Source of the DNA: Niabella sp.
Lineage (GTDB): Bacteria > Bacteroidota > Bacteroidia > Chitinophagales > Chitinophagaceae
Direction of reading: 5' to 3'
Length of the DNA: 64,000 nucleotides
NCBI RefSeq assembly: GCF_030150205.1
Contig: NZ_JASLGT010000002.1
Coordinates: 124,001 to 188,000, forward strand
Below, one piece after another: positions 49,652 through 58,810 of the stretch; within the stretch, counting starts at the first letter, position 1, and every line of letters starts with the position of its first letter. The translations under genes were made by a program, and so were the position numbers. A model generated the notes under the pieces. It was not told the origin of the DNA and did no database searches. It saw only the letters and a program-made list of their open reading frames with translations.

Positions 49652-51484
49652 TTAATCGCTGTATACCCGGTTTATTTCAAACGGAAATGCAAAACTGGCG
49701 TTGGTCTCCAGCTGGTAACGCAATTGTTTTTGAAGATAGGTTAATTCCTCTTCCGTATAATCGGACTCTTTCAGGTACAAGTCAATCCCAATGGTTCGGG
49801 TGATGCCTGTTTTGGGCCCCTGAAGCACGCGCATGGTTTTGTTGATGATCACTTTCTGGAGACGGGTGCCAAAAAGCTCATAGCACAAAAGCCGGATGTC
49901 TTCTTTACTGATGATCTTTCCCCTCGAGGAAAGCTGGCGTACCAGCATTTGCTGCTGGGCATAATCGCTATAGGTTTCTACTCCTCCGCCAGCAGCGGTA
50001 AGCGCAAAGCAAGGACCTGTAGTTAATGCATGCGTAATGGGTTTGAAGCCTGCGCCGGCCTTTACAGCCGCCGCCGCTTCCGGTGTGGTAGACCAGTATT
50101 CAACAAACACGGTTTCCTGTTCTTTCTTTGATCTTAACAGCACATAGTTAAAGGCGGGTTTCTCGTCCTTTGAAACGGCCAGGCGTTCCTGCAGGCGTGT
50201 AAGTAATTTGGAGATTTCATGAAGCTGGGAAGCAATAAAATCATTACTCGTTCTGCTGAAATAAGCACTTTCATCCCGGATGGTTTCCAGCAGGCTATGG
50301 ATGGTATTGCGTACATCACGACTGCTTTCTTTTCCTACTTTTGCTGTTCTTACAATGGCCTGTCCTTCATGGATGGGATCTTCACCCGAATCGGGACGTA
50401 GTTTGTACCGGCCGCCGTTTGTGCCTTCTATACGTTGAATATCAAGATAAGAGCCCTTAACCGGAAGGGGAATGATATTGATCCATTTTTCGGTTTTAAA
50501 ATGAACTTTTTCCGGCTTCCGGTTTAACGAAGGAAATGCATTTACGCCGATCAATAGCCGTTCCAGTACTTCCTGCTGAAAATACCGGCTCAGTTTCAGG
50601 GTAATATAGATGACCTCTTTTGCGCGGAGCTCTTCCTGCAGTTTATCCGGCAGGTTCTGTAAAATGGCTGCATCCGCCGGCGTAGCAGCAAGCGATTCCT
50701 GCTGTACTGTAATGAATTGCTGTTCATAAATTCCGGCTACTTCTCTGCGGATCTTCCGGGTGTAATCGCCCTCCGTTTCCAGGCTGTCTTTTAAACCGGC
50801 TTCATATTGCTGCTGCTGATAATAGCCCTTCGTAAACGTAGCTTGCTGCTCATTGATCAATAACCGGGCATGTTGGATCGCAAAGTAAAAATTTGAAGCT
50901 TCAGAATGTCCTTTCAGGTCGAAAAAGAACTGCAGTCCCTGCAGATTTTCAAACAGGTCTTTTGTATGCAGCGTAAAATGAATTTCATTAACCGGGGCCT
51001 TGTCCCGCGCATCTTCATATACCAGCGCCTTACGCCCGGCATCTCCCAGTTTGTATACCTTGTTGCCGGTTCTTAAGAACAGCGTATGGAGGCGGAATAA
51101 TTGTACCGCACCGTTGGGCGTAAAGCAAAGTTCGGTTTCGGTAGATGGTGCTCCGGGTGTTTGGGTAGTGGCTACGGTATTAAAGCAATGGTCCTGGTCC
51201 AGTATGGCGGTCTTTTCGGCTGGTGTAGCCGTTAAGATACAGGATGCCGGTTTGGCCCGTAACAGTGCATGCGGAAGCATTATGGTAGACAGTTCGTTGA
51301 GCAAATGGCTTTTGACATCATTGATCTGGTAACCGATCTGCTCTATTTCTCCGGCCAATACGTCGAAGATCAGCATCAGCAGCGGGTCAAAGTTTGCTTC
51401 AATTTCATTTTCCGGCACCTGCCAGTGTGCGGCTGCCAGGCGGATCATCCGGTCGCGGATCTGTTCTTTTTTTAATAGTTCCAT
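49652..51484 (-). CDS. tssF: T6SS baseplate subunit TssF (subtype iii)
   Basis: This 610-residue protein is a wedge subunit of the type VI secretion baseplate. The N-terminus IRDRMIRLAAAHWQVPENEIEANFDPLLMLIFDVLAGEIEQ matches the Bacteroidota TssF start. The C-terminal part (LVRQLSSRGKIISKEDIRLL, LQKVIINKTMRVLQGPKTG, YLQKQLRYQLE) resembles gp6/TssF-type assembly regions. The start is the ATG at 51484; the longer frame runs into the tssE gene. It is the last gene of the leftward baseplate/membrane operon, 37 bp after tssE, and converges with hemW. Confidence 0.85.
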   Translation of the reverse strand: MELLKKEQIRDRMIRLAAAHWQVPENEIEANFDPLLMLIFDVLAGEIEQIGYQINDVKSHLLNELSTIMLPHALLRAKPASCILTATPAEKTAILDQDHCFNTVATTQTPGAPSTETELCFTPNGAVQLFRLHTLFLRTGNKVYKLGDAGRKALVYEDARDKAPVNEIHFTLHTKDLFENLQGLQFFFDLKGHSEASNFYFAIQHARLLINEQQATFTKGYYQQQQYEAGLKDSLETEGDYTRKIRREVAGIYEQQFITVQQESLAATPADAAILQNLPDKLQEELRAKEVIYITLKLSRYFQQEVLERLLIGVNAFPSLNRKPEKVHFKTEKWINIIPLPVKGSYLDIQRIEGTNGGRYKLRPDSGEDPIHEGQAIVRTAKVGKESSRDVRNTIHSLLETIRDESAYFSRTSNDFIASQLHEISKLLTRLQERLAVSKDEKPAFNYVLLRSKKEQETVFVEYWSTTPEAAAAVKAGAGFKPITHALTTGPCFALTAAGGGVETYSDYAQQQMLVRQLSSRGKIISKEDIRLLCYELFGTRLQKVIINKTMRVLQGPKTGITRTIGIDLYLKESDYTEEELTYLQKQLRYQLETNASFAFPFEINRVYSD

Positions 51485-51521
51485 AATTGAATCTGGTTGA
51501 GATGAGTTTGGGAGGCAGACA

Positions 51522-51950
51522 TTAATCCAGGGTAAGTGGTCCGATGAACAACCCGGTTTGAAACCGGAAGGGCTCCAGGGTTTTCTGGATCTGGCCGCTG
51601 ACCGTGATCTCAATTTTTCTTCTTGGGAGATCGGCATTCTGTGTGTTCAGTATCGCCAGTTTTACGTCTACATGTACTTCAACATGGATAAGTCTTTTTT
51701 CATAAAAGGCGATCTGTTTTTTTAAATTATCCACGATCAGTTCTTTCCGCGCGTCATTGTCGAGGTGGATATCGTAGTCTGTTTCCCAGAATGAAGCACC
51801 ATAAGCGGCGTCTGTTTTATTTTCTCCATGCACGGTTGTTATGATCAGGTGGAGGTTCCGGTAGATAGAATCTACCAGCCCGCAGGATGGCAGCTTTTTC
51901 CGGTCGAAAAACTGGTCGAACCGCAACGGTAATTTTAAATATTCCTTCAT
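51522..51950 (-). CDS. T6SS baseplate TssE-like GPW/gp25 protein
   Basis: This 142-residue protein has the gp25 wedge fold: RFDQFFDRKKLPSCGLVDSIYRNLHLIITTVHGENKTDAAYGASFW corresponds to the family's N-terminal helix and RxGE...YG loop. The motif that is EPR in most gp25/TssE proteins reads EKR (FYEKRLIHVEV). It probably joins TssF and TssG in the baseplate wedge. The start is the ATG at 51950, 11 bp after tssP. Confidence 0.85.
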   Translation of the reverse strand: MKEYLKLPLRFDQFFDRKKLPSCGLVDSIYRNLHLIITTVHGENKTDAAYGASFWETDYDIHLDNDARKELIVDNLKKQIAFYEKRLIHVEVHVDVKLAILNTQNADLPRRKIEITVSGQIQKTLEPFRFQTGLFIGPLTLD

Positions 51951-51961
51951 CTGTGCCGCAT

Positions 51962-53053
51962 TTATTTGTAGGTGATGTAAATGATCTTTACACAATTTCC
52001 GGCTGCTGGGTCTCTTACAACTTTAAAGGTTTGGATCCTTCTTTTTCTTTTCAGCAGGGGTAACCCTTTCTTTTCTTTCAGCTCATTGCAGAGCGCTGCA
52101 AATGTAGTAGGCTGGTCATTGGCCATTACTTTGGTTCCGGCACCATTACACAGGATATTATTAAAGTCTGCTACCGTTTTTTTACCTTCTGCTACTTCTT
52201 CCAGCATTGCCTGTATAGCTGGTTCGGGTAATTGATCATATACTTTTGCGGCCGCCGGAGGAGGCTCCTGAACGGCGGGTTTGGGATCTTCCTGTTTTGC
52301 TTCCTCCTGCTTTTTTTCAGGTGCCTGAGCCGGAAGCGGGGGCGGTCCTGCTTCGGCAGGCCCCGGTGGTAAGGGTATATTGGATGTGGGCGCACTTGCA
52401 GGCCCCAGGGGATCGGTAACCTGGATGGTTTTTTGATACGAAGCACCCTGATCCAGCTTTAACAGTATGGTAAAGGTGCCGGCCTTTGTAAAAATAAATT
52501 TTGCTGCCCTGGTTACCTGCTGGCCCAGTTCCGGCAGTTCCTGTATGCTCCAGTTGTATGCAGATGATTCGGCGGTAGTATTGAAAACAGCTTCATTTCC
52601 GGTAGATACCACATCATCCGAAACGATGCGATTGACCTGTGGACTGCTATTTGTGCTGATCAGTGTGCTGTTCTGTATGACGCGGATATTTATGGATTCT
52701 TTGCACCGCCCGTTAATAACAGCAGTAACGAGATAATTACCTTCTTTAATAAAGTTGTGGGTTACGGAAGCACCGATTTGAGTAGCCGATTTATCACCGA
52801 AATTCCAGGTAACCATCAGGCTGGCATCATTGCGGGCTGCAAAAAAGCGTACCTGTTCATTTACAAAATACGTGTGCGGACCTTCTGAAATATGATTGAT
52901 ATTACTGGTGGTCTTTAACTGAAATTCGGGACAGGTCACATTGGTGGCCACTTTATAGCTGAGCAGCACCACCGTCACTGCTGCAACGATGATCAGGGAG
53001 ATCCATACCCTGAAATCTAACCGGCCCCATTGTTTGGTATATACAAAATGCAT
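51962..53053 (-). CDS. tssP: T6SSiii membrane-complex protein TssP (PKD domains)
   Basis: This 363-residue protein has one N-terminal membrane anchor (FRVWISLIIVAAVTVVLLSYK) and periplasmic PKD-like beta-sandwiches (MVTWNFGDKSATQIG, HNFIKEGNYLVTA, then SAYNWSIQEL and KAGTFTILLKL). A Pro/Lys/Glu-rich linker (about 215-265) follows. A C-terminal alpha/beta domain has paired Cys (NILCNGAG, AALCNEL, GNCVKI). This is the layout of TssP, one of the T6SSiii-specific membrane-complex proteins (TssN, O, P, Q, R). The linker could span the peptidoglycan. Confidence 0.78.
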   Translation of the reverse strand: MHFVYTKQWGRLDFRVWISLIIVAAVTVVLLSYKVATNVTCPEFQLKTTSNINHISEGPHTYFVNEQVRFFAARNDASLMVTWNFGDKSATQIGASVTHNFIKEGNYLVTAVINGRCKESINIRVIQNSTLISTNSSPQVNRIVSDDVVSTGNEAVFNTTAESSAYNWSIQELPELGQQVTRAAKFIFTKAGTFTILLKLDQGASYQKTIQVTDPLGPASAPTSNIPLPPGPAEAGPPPLPAQAPEKKQEEAKQEDPKPAVQEPPPAAAKVYDQLPEPAIQAMLEEVAEGKKTVADFNNILCNGAGTKVMANDQPTTFAALCNELKEKKGLPLLKRKRRIQTFKVVRDPAAGNCVKIIYITYK

Positions 53054-53078
53054 ACGGTAAAAGATTTAAGATCACCCG

Positions 53079-53600
53079 TTATTTTTGACGCAGCAGCAGG
53101 TTCTGCATCTCCAATTGTTTATAAGAATCCTGCCATTTCGTAAGCGAATTTTTCAACTCCTGTACCTGTGCATTGTACATAGCAACCACGGAGTCTTTAC
53201 TGCTGGCCGCCCGTAACCCCTTTTTGTCGGTTTGCGTATTGTTCAGTGCTTTGATGATCTGTGCGTAAATTTCTTTTGAGCTGGTTTCGTTTTTATTCAG
53301 TTGAGCGTCCATGTCCTGGATCTTTTGCGTTATCCGCCCATCGATCAATCCGGATTTTGCAGGGTCCATGTTCACCGTATCCAGCAAGGATTGTGTCTGT
53401 AACATATCACCGGCAAAGTGATCCCTGAACTGGTTCTCTTTTTCGATAATGGCCAATTGTTCACGGAGCTTTTCATTCTCCGCATAAGGGATCCGGATAC
53501 CAAAAAAGATGGTGGTAACAATCAGCGCAATGGTCAGTAAAAAGAAAACCAGGAACCGGGCAAAGGCACTGCTTCTTTCGTTGGTATTATTGGGTTTCAT
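53079..53600 (-). CDS. tssO: T6SSiii transmembrane protein TssO
   Basis: This 173-residue protein has a single membrane helix (ARFLVFFLLTIALIVTTIFFG, about 14-34). The rest is predicted long alpha-helix or coiled coil with heptad-like charge (ENEKLREQLAIIEKENQF; QVQELKNSLTKWQDSYKQLEMQN). This matches TssO, which is found only in subtype iii systems and joins the inner-membrane complex. It lies between tssK and tssP in the operon with gaps of 50 and 25 bp. Confidence 0.85.
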   Translation of the reverse strand: MKPNNTNERSSAFARFLVFFLLTIALIVTTIFFGIRIPYAENEKLREQLAIIEKENQFRDHFAGDMLQTQSLLDTVNMDPAKSGLIDGRITQKIQDMDAQLNKNETSSKEIYAQIIKALNNTQTDKKGLRAASSKDSVVAMYNAQVQELKNSLTKWQDSYKQLEMQNLLLRQK

Positions 53601-53650
53601 GAATGATCTGTTTTAAGTTGAGTATATAGTCAGTAACGAGCATCAGCAGG

Positions 53651-54802
53651 CTAACCGAAAAATCTTCGTTTGGGTTTGGGCGCATTGGTATCATTAACCG
53701 GGAAAGATTGTTCTTCTTTTACAAATAGCCCTGAATCTTTTCGTTTGCCGATGAATTCCAGGTTGCTCAGCGTTGTGAAAAGTTTGCCGATCACTTTGGC
53801 AAATTGTATGATCTGCCGGATATTTTCATTGATATCATTGTGATTGTATCTTAGGAGTGCCATTTCATTGAGCAGTCCTTCCAGCTCTCCCTGGTTAAGC
53901 TCGCACCATTCACTCAGATAACTCATCAATTCATCTTTTCCGGAGCCGATGCGGAGGTCGATGGTGTTTTTTATAACCCTTGCCAAAGCGGCGATCTGGC
54001 TAAGCATTTTTGCCGGCGTTTCATAGACAATGCTCCAGCGATACTCAGTGATCGATTGTCCCAGGAAGAGCATCATCCGGTCGCAAAGAAAGCGCGCCAG
54101 CTCCGATAATGCATTCTGCTGGCTTTTTTTATAAATTTTCTGAACGATCATGGAGCAGGATTGTTCCAGGCCTGCGAGAAACTGGTCCAGTTCCGCGTGC
54201 AATCCCAGCAGGTCCGGAGATGCAGCAGGTGCCATACAGGGAGGAATGTATTCTTCCTCGATATGGGCGCCGTTCCCGTTAACAGCTATTTTACCGATGA
54301 TGATCGCCAGTGGGTGCTGATGGTATTGCTGAATGCTGTGTTCATCTGCTATATGTACGCTGAACCCGGCTTTCACATAGGGAAAACGGGCAGGGGATTC
54401 TTCCGGATCAATGGTGCCTGCAGGATTCCGTTCAAACGGTTTGGCCAGCAATACCACCCAGCGGGTGGCTGACTGGCTTCCGTTTAACTCCAGCGATACT
54501 GCGGGTACACCATCGGTGGCGGCTGTATCCGTAAAAGCATCGATGAGGATGGGCACGCCCGACAGGGTAAGCGCTTTCAGTGCAAGTACCGATACGCGGA
54601 TCGTGTTCTGGTTGTCGATAGACAGCCGTACATTAAAATTTTTTTCATCCGGGATCAATCCATACCGGATGGATGAAAGCAAGGTTGCCGCAAGTTGGTA
54701 TGCGGTTGCCGCGGCAGCGTTATCCTGGGCAATAAACAGCTCTTTGTTCAGCTTCATGCCGTCTGACCAGTTCACCCGCAAAAAATTAAATCCGTTATCC
54801 AT
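53651..54802 (-). CDS. tssK: T6SS baseplate subunit TssK
   Basis: This 383-residue protein links baseplate wedges to the membrane complex. The N-terminal shell has FLRVNWSDGMKLNKELFIAQDN, equivalent to the W-x-x-G-M...HF start of TssK. The helical middle (about 215-340) and C-terminal head follow. The protein ends in a short tail (APKPKRRFFG) that closely resembles the end of the DUF4123 adaptor encoded in the divergent operon. It sits 23 bp after tssN. Confidence 0.85.
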   Translation of the reverse strand: MDNGFNFLRVNWSDGMKLNKELFIAQDNAAAATAYQLAATLLSSIRYGLIPDEKNFNVRLSIDNQNTIRVSVLALKALTLSGVPILIDAFTDTAATDGVPAVSLELNGSQSATRWVVLLAKPFERNPAGTIDPEESPARFPYVKAGFSVHIADEHSIQQYHQHPLAIIIGKIAVNGNGAHIEEEYIPPCMAPAASPDLLGLHAELDQFLAGLEQSCSMIVQKIYKKSQQNALSELARFLCDRMMLFLGQSITEYRWSIVYETPAKMLSQIAALARVIKNTIDLRIGSGKDELMSYLSEWCELNQGELEGLLNEMALLRYNHNDINENIRQIIQFAKVIGKLFTTLSNLEFIGKRKDSGLFVKEEQSFPVNDTNAPKPKRRFFG

Positions 54803-54825
54803 GTTTTAGCTTTTGAAAAGAATGA

Positions 54826-55677
54826 TTAAACGCGTTCACAAATGATGATGGTATTTTCCTTTATATGATTTTGAGCCACGGTGGTAGTGGCATTCAGCAC
54901 CCTGGAAAAACGATACCATTTCGGACGGGTGCGGAACATCCAATCAGCGGCTTTCCCCTGGCTGCTGTACTCAATCGGGGTTTCGCTGTGGTCTTCATTG
55001 TATTCGTTAATAAAATGATAGAACAGATCTCCCAGCAGCATATCTTCAGGAGCCTTTCCCCTGAAAAAAGTGCGCTGCTGATCGCCGGTGATTTTTTTTG
55101 CAATTTCGAACCAGATCACATACAGGTGTTCCCCTTCTTTTTCATCCGGCATTTCGATCTCCTGCTGCGGATAACTCCAGGCATCATATTCCGGTGAAGG
55201 AATGCTGATGGCTGCGTCAAACGTATGAAGCAGTAATAAGGGAACAAAAAAGAAAAGCATGCAAAGCAATACCGGGAAGTACATAAAATTCCGGTCTTTC
55301 AGAAAGTATTGCAAGGAGGAGAATACGGCTACACAAAGAAAGAGGATGGAGAATCCAAAGAGTAGTTCTGCAAATAATTGTTTATTCCGGTTGTCGCGCC
55401 GGGCGCGGAAATATTTTTTATGTACCAGTAGTATAAACAAAAAGCCCAGCAGGAGAAATACGGCGCTCAGCAGCCAGAATGTGGTAAACAGGTTTTGCGT
55501 AAGATAGGTAATGGCAAATGCGGTTCCGGATGAAAGTGCGGCGGTAATGAAACTAAAGACCCAGGGCTTTTTGCCCATATTGGTGAAGGTGCTGCTCATT
55601 TGCCGGGTAAGGGGTATCAAGGCCAGTGAAGAGAAAAGAAAGATCCCTGCGTAGAGTATGAAAAACTTTAACGCCAT
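54826..55677 (-). CDS. tssN: T6SSiii multi-pass membrane protein TssN
   Basis: This 283-residue protein has five N-terminal membrane helices (about 1-170: FFILYAGIFLFSSLALIPL, FITAALSSGTAFAITYL, FWLLSAVFLLLGFLFILL, LLFGFSILFLCVAVFSSL, FPVLLCMLFFFVPLLLL). A cytosolic domain follows (about 185-283: EHLYVIWFEIAKKITGDQ, PKWYRFSRVLNATTTVAQ). This is the TssN family, found only in Bacteroidota systems, where it stands in for parts of the TssJLM membrane complex. It lies 39 bp after tssG. Confidence 0.88.
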   Translation of the reverse strand: MALKFFILYAGIFLFSSLALIPLTRQMSSTFTNMGKKPWVFSFITAALSSGTAFAITYLTQNLFTTFWLLSAVFLLLGFLFILLVHKKYFRARRDNRNKQLFAELLFGFSILFLCVAVFSSLQYFLKDRNFMYFPVLLCMLFFFVPLLLLHTFDAAISIPSPEYDAWSYPQQEIEMPDEKEGEHLYVIWFEIAKKITGDQQRTFFRGKAPEDMLLGDLFYHFINEYNEDHSETPIEYSSQGKAADWMFRTRPKWYRFSRVLNATTTVAQNHIKENTIIICERV

Positions 55678-55716
55678 ATTGCTGAAGTTTTGAAATAAAT
55701 GTTTATAAGGCCCTGG

Positions 55717-56610
55717 TTAAATATGCGCTCCGTAGCCCAATACCGCGCCAGGATCTTTGCCGGCCGCTTCTTCCCGGATCTCAAATTCGAACAGCACATC
55801 TATTTCAAAGGGAATAAAGAGGTCCTCAAATTTTTGAAGAATGGTCGTTTGGCCGGGCTGCTTAATAAATGGCTGCATGTCGTCGTTTGATCTTCCTTCA
55901 ATGGTGAAGATCCAGCAAGGAAAAAGCTCCTGGGTATTATGTCCCAATGCACTGTTCATTCCCATACAGGCTTCTGTCAGCGTAGCGCGGTGTTGCATGG
56001 CAATACTGTTTAAGCGTTCTTCCCGTTTCAGCCTTACCTTCTTAAGAAGGATATGGCTTAGTGCCGCTTCTGTAGATACCGGATCGCCCTTGATAAAATG
56101 GAGATAGGGCATCAGTTGCAGCATCCGGCCGGCTGCTGCCTCCGGCAGTGTTTCGCTAAAGTTCCAGAACCGGAACCATGCCTGGTCACGTCTTCCGCTC
56201 TGCAGCGTAAACAATGCGTTCCGCTCTTCAACCTCTACAAAAACCTGGTAGCGGAACAATAATTGCTCAAGGGGGGCAAAGAAACTCCGGGCCTGCCGCT
56301 CTTCTTCCTTAAACCGCTTGTGCTCATCTACGGCGTCCTGAACCGTGCGTACCCGGCTGTTGCCCCTGGTTTGATGAAAAAGTCCTTCAGGCAGCTTGTC
56401 ATAGATGCCATCCCGGTTTACAACCATCTCAAAAGCGCCGTTAGTTTCGGTTGCGACCATTTCGGATACATCGCTGCTATAGCTTTTTTTAAAACCGCCT
56501 TTTGCATGGACGATGATTTTTTCCAGCATTGCTCCCGACTCAATCAGTCCCGCGCATATAGCTTCTGCGCGAAACGGAGGTTTCATAATATGGTGACCCC
56601 GGGAGCTCAT
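55717..56610 (-). CDS. tssG: T6SS baseplate subunit TssG
   Basis: This protein of up to 297 residues opens the leftward T6SS operon. FRAEAICAGLIESGAMLEKIIVHAKGGFKKSY and RYQVFVEVEERNALFTLQSG, with FWNFSETLPEAAAGRMLQLMPYLHFI, fit the short TssG of subtype iii, which pairs with TssF in the wedge. The identification relies partly on gene order, because this family is divergent. Two ATGs are possible (56610 and 56586). The 282-bp gap to vgrG is a divergent promoter region in which I see no gene and no clear promoter. Confidence 0.75.
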   Translation of the reverse strand: MSSRGHHIMKPPFRAEAICAGLIESGAMLEKIIVHAKGGFKKSYSSDVSEMVATETNGAFEMVVNRDGIYDKLPEGLFHQTRGNSRVRTVQDAVDEHKRFKEEERQARSFFAPLEQLLFRYQVFVEVEERNALFTLQSGRRDQAWFRFWNFSETLPEAAAGRMLQLMPYLHFIKGDPVSTEAALSHILLKKVRLKREERLNSIAMQHRATLTEACMGMNSALGHNTQELFPCWIFTIEGRSNDDMQPFIKQPGQTTILQKFEDLFIPFEIDVLFEFEIREEAAGKDPGAVLGYGAHI

Positions 56611-56892
56611 GTTGTTTTAATTATGACATCGTAACCCGATCAATACAATCTGGTTGTCCAAAAGTAGAAAAAAAGGCGGCGGCGGGCTATACCTAATAAT
56701 AGCGATGGTTTGTAGCAGGGCAATGATCTATTTTTACGAAGAATAAAACCTATTCTGTAAACTAGGCAATAGCGCGCTGTGTAATCTGGAAAAGGACAAC
56801 AGGTATGCATCGGGTATCCGATCCGGTGACGTACTTTATATACAGTGGAAGGTTCATTTCATCTGTTTAAACGCCGGCTTAAATCACAACAC

Positions 56893-58806
56893 ATGTCGAA
56901 CGACGCCATTTTAAGTAAAACGGAAATTGTCATCCAGGAATATAAGAACAGTCAACCTGTTTTGTTTTCAAATCTTCTGCTGGATGAAGCGCTTATAAAC
57001 GTAAACCATTTTTCTTTTTCCATGCGGGCTGATGATGACCATGCCACCCTGGATGCGATCATCAACTTTAAAAAATCGGTTCTGGGAAAGGAACTGCAGA
57101 TTGAGTTCAAGGACAGCAGTGATGCCTCGCGGCACCGGTTTAAAGGGGTTGTTGAAGCAGTGAATTCATCGCTGATCGATGAGCACTATTACGAATTTCA
57201 GATCAGCGGTTCCGGCCTTTTTTGTAAGATCAGCAAGATACCGGAGTTTCATTCTTTTTACAAGCAAACGCTTTCGGATGTGCTCGACAGGGCGTATAAG
57301 GATTCGGAGCTGAAATCCCTTGTGAAAAAGAACCCCCAGTATACCCGGCCCTTACATTACACCGTTCAATATAATCAGACCTTATTTGATTTCACCACTT
57401 CGCTGGCCATGCGTTTTGGAGAATGGGCGTATTATGATGGGGAGCACTTTGTATTGGGGAAAAAGCCCGAAGGTCAGTCTATAGCGCTATTTGCGCCAAA
57501 CGATGTGTTCAATCTGAATATTCATGCGCATGTACTCCGCAACCCACGGGCAGTGGTGGGTACCGATAGCTTTAAAGGAACCGCACTTCGTTCATCGAAG
57601 GAAGAAACCGTACCGGATAATGCCATGATCAAAGCGGCCCGGGACGCAGGGGAAAAAGCGCTGGAAACCCGGGGCGATGATTTTGTGGCATCAGGGTTCG
57701 ACCAGGAAATGATGGACTATATTTTCCGTATTGACCAGCAGTCCCGCTATACCGCTTCAGCTGCAATAACCGGCAGTACCCGTAACAACCAGCTGGCAAT
57801 CGGCCGCATCATTCAAATAAAAGACCAGGACGATTCGGGCGGAAAGCGGTTTATCATTACGCAGATCCACCACAGCGCGATGCGTGCGGATCACTACAGT
57901 AATCATTTTACCGCCGTGCCTCTTGAATCGGAGATCCCGCCTTATGCCAACGCTACTGTCTTTCCCCGGGCCGTTTCCCAGGTAGGTATTGTTACCGATA
58001 ATGAAGACGACGCCGGTATGGCCCGGGTGAAAGTGAAGTTTCCCTGGATGAGTGATGATGAAAAAAGTCCGTGGATCCCGCTTGTAGTACCACACGCAGG
58101 CGATAGCAAGGGATTCCGGTTCCTTCCGGAAGTTGATGATGAAGTGATGGTGCATTTTACAGACAATAATGCGGAACGGCCTTACGTGATCGGCGCGCTG
58201 TATACAGAAAAGCATAAGCCTAAAATACCTGAAAAGGGAAATCATATAAAGCGGATCGGAACCAAAACAGGACGGCGGCTGGAAATGGATGATGAGAAAG
58301 GAGAGATGATGTTGGCGGATGATTTTGACAACGATATTGGTAACCGGCTTTATATGCTGAAGAATAAGGAGCAAAAATTTATAAAAGTTTCCAGTGGTAA
58401 TGACGATGATAATTTTTCGGTGGTGTTCCTTGATGGAGATAAGGGGCGTGCTACAATTGGTGTAAAAAGCGGCGGCACGGTGATCCTTAAAATCGATATG
58501 CAGCAGGATGGTACCGTTATGGATATTACATCGGAAGGGACGATCAATATCAAGGCAAAGAAGACCCTCAACCTGGATGCAAATGAGATCAATTTGAATG
58601 CGGTCAATATCAATATAAAAGCGGATGACAAGCTTTCACAAAAAAGCAAAAAGTCTGCTGAACTGTCGGCCATGGATATAAAAGTGGATGCCGATGCGTC
58701 CCTGGATCTTAACGGTTCGGCCCAGGCAAAATTAGCGGGTGCCATGCTGGATCTGAAGGGGGATGGCATTGCTTCACTGACCGGTGCCCTGGTTAAAATA
58801 AACTGA
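56893..58806 (+). CDS. vgrG: T6SS spike protein VgrG
   Basis: This 637-residue trimeric spike has the gp27-like base (about 1-350: SRHRFKGVVEAVNSSLIDEHYYEFQI, LHYTVQYNQTLFDFTTSLAMRFGEWAYYD) and the gp5 OB-fold (about 375-460: GMARVKVKFPWMSDDEKSPWIPL, FLPEVDDEVMVHF, RPYVIGALY). A C-terminal beta-helix of short repeats follows (INIKAKKTLNLDANEINLNA type). It ends at the helix with no toxin domain, so cargo must load through the DUF4123 adaptor and PAAR protein that follow. The start is the ATG at 56893; an upstream in-frame ATG adds a non-conserved leader. Confidence 0.95.
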   Translation: MSNDAILSKTEIVIQEYKNSQPVLFSNLLLDEALINVNHFSFSMRADDDHATLDAIINFKKSVLGKELQIEFKDSSDASRHRFKGVVEAVNSSLIDEHYYEFQISGSGLFCKISKIPEFHSFYKQTLSDVLDRAYKDSELKSLVKKNPQYTRPLHYTVQYNQTLFDFTTSLAMRFGEWAYYDGEHFVLGKKPEGQSIALFAPNDVFNLNIHAHVLRNPRAVVGTDSFKGTALRSSKEETVPDNAMIKAARDAGEKALETRGDDFVASGFDQEMMDYIFRIDQQSRYTASAAITGSTRNNQLAIGRIIQIKDQDDSGGKRFIITQIHHSAMRADHYSNHFTAVPLESEIPPYANATVFPRAVSQVGIVTDNEDDAGMARVKVKFPWMSDDEKSPWIPLVVPHAGDSKGFRFLPEVDDEVMVHFTDNNAERPYVIGALYTEKHKPKIPEKGNHIKRIGTKTGRRLEMDDEKGEMMLADDFDNDIGNRLYMLKNKEQKFIKVSSGNDDDNFSVVFLDGDKGRATIGVKSGGTVILKIDMQQDGTVMDITSEGTINIKAKKTLNLDANEINLNAVNINIKADDKLSQKSKKSAELSAMDIKVDADASLDLNGSAQAKLAGAMLDLKGDGIASLTGALVKIN

Positions 58807-58810
58807 TACT

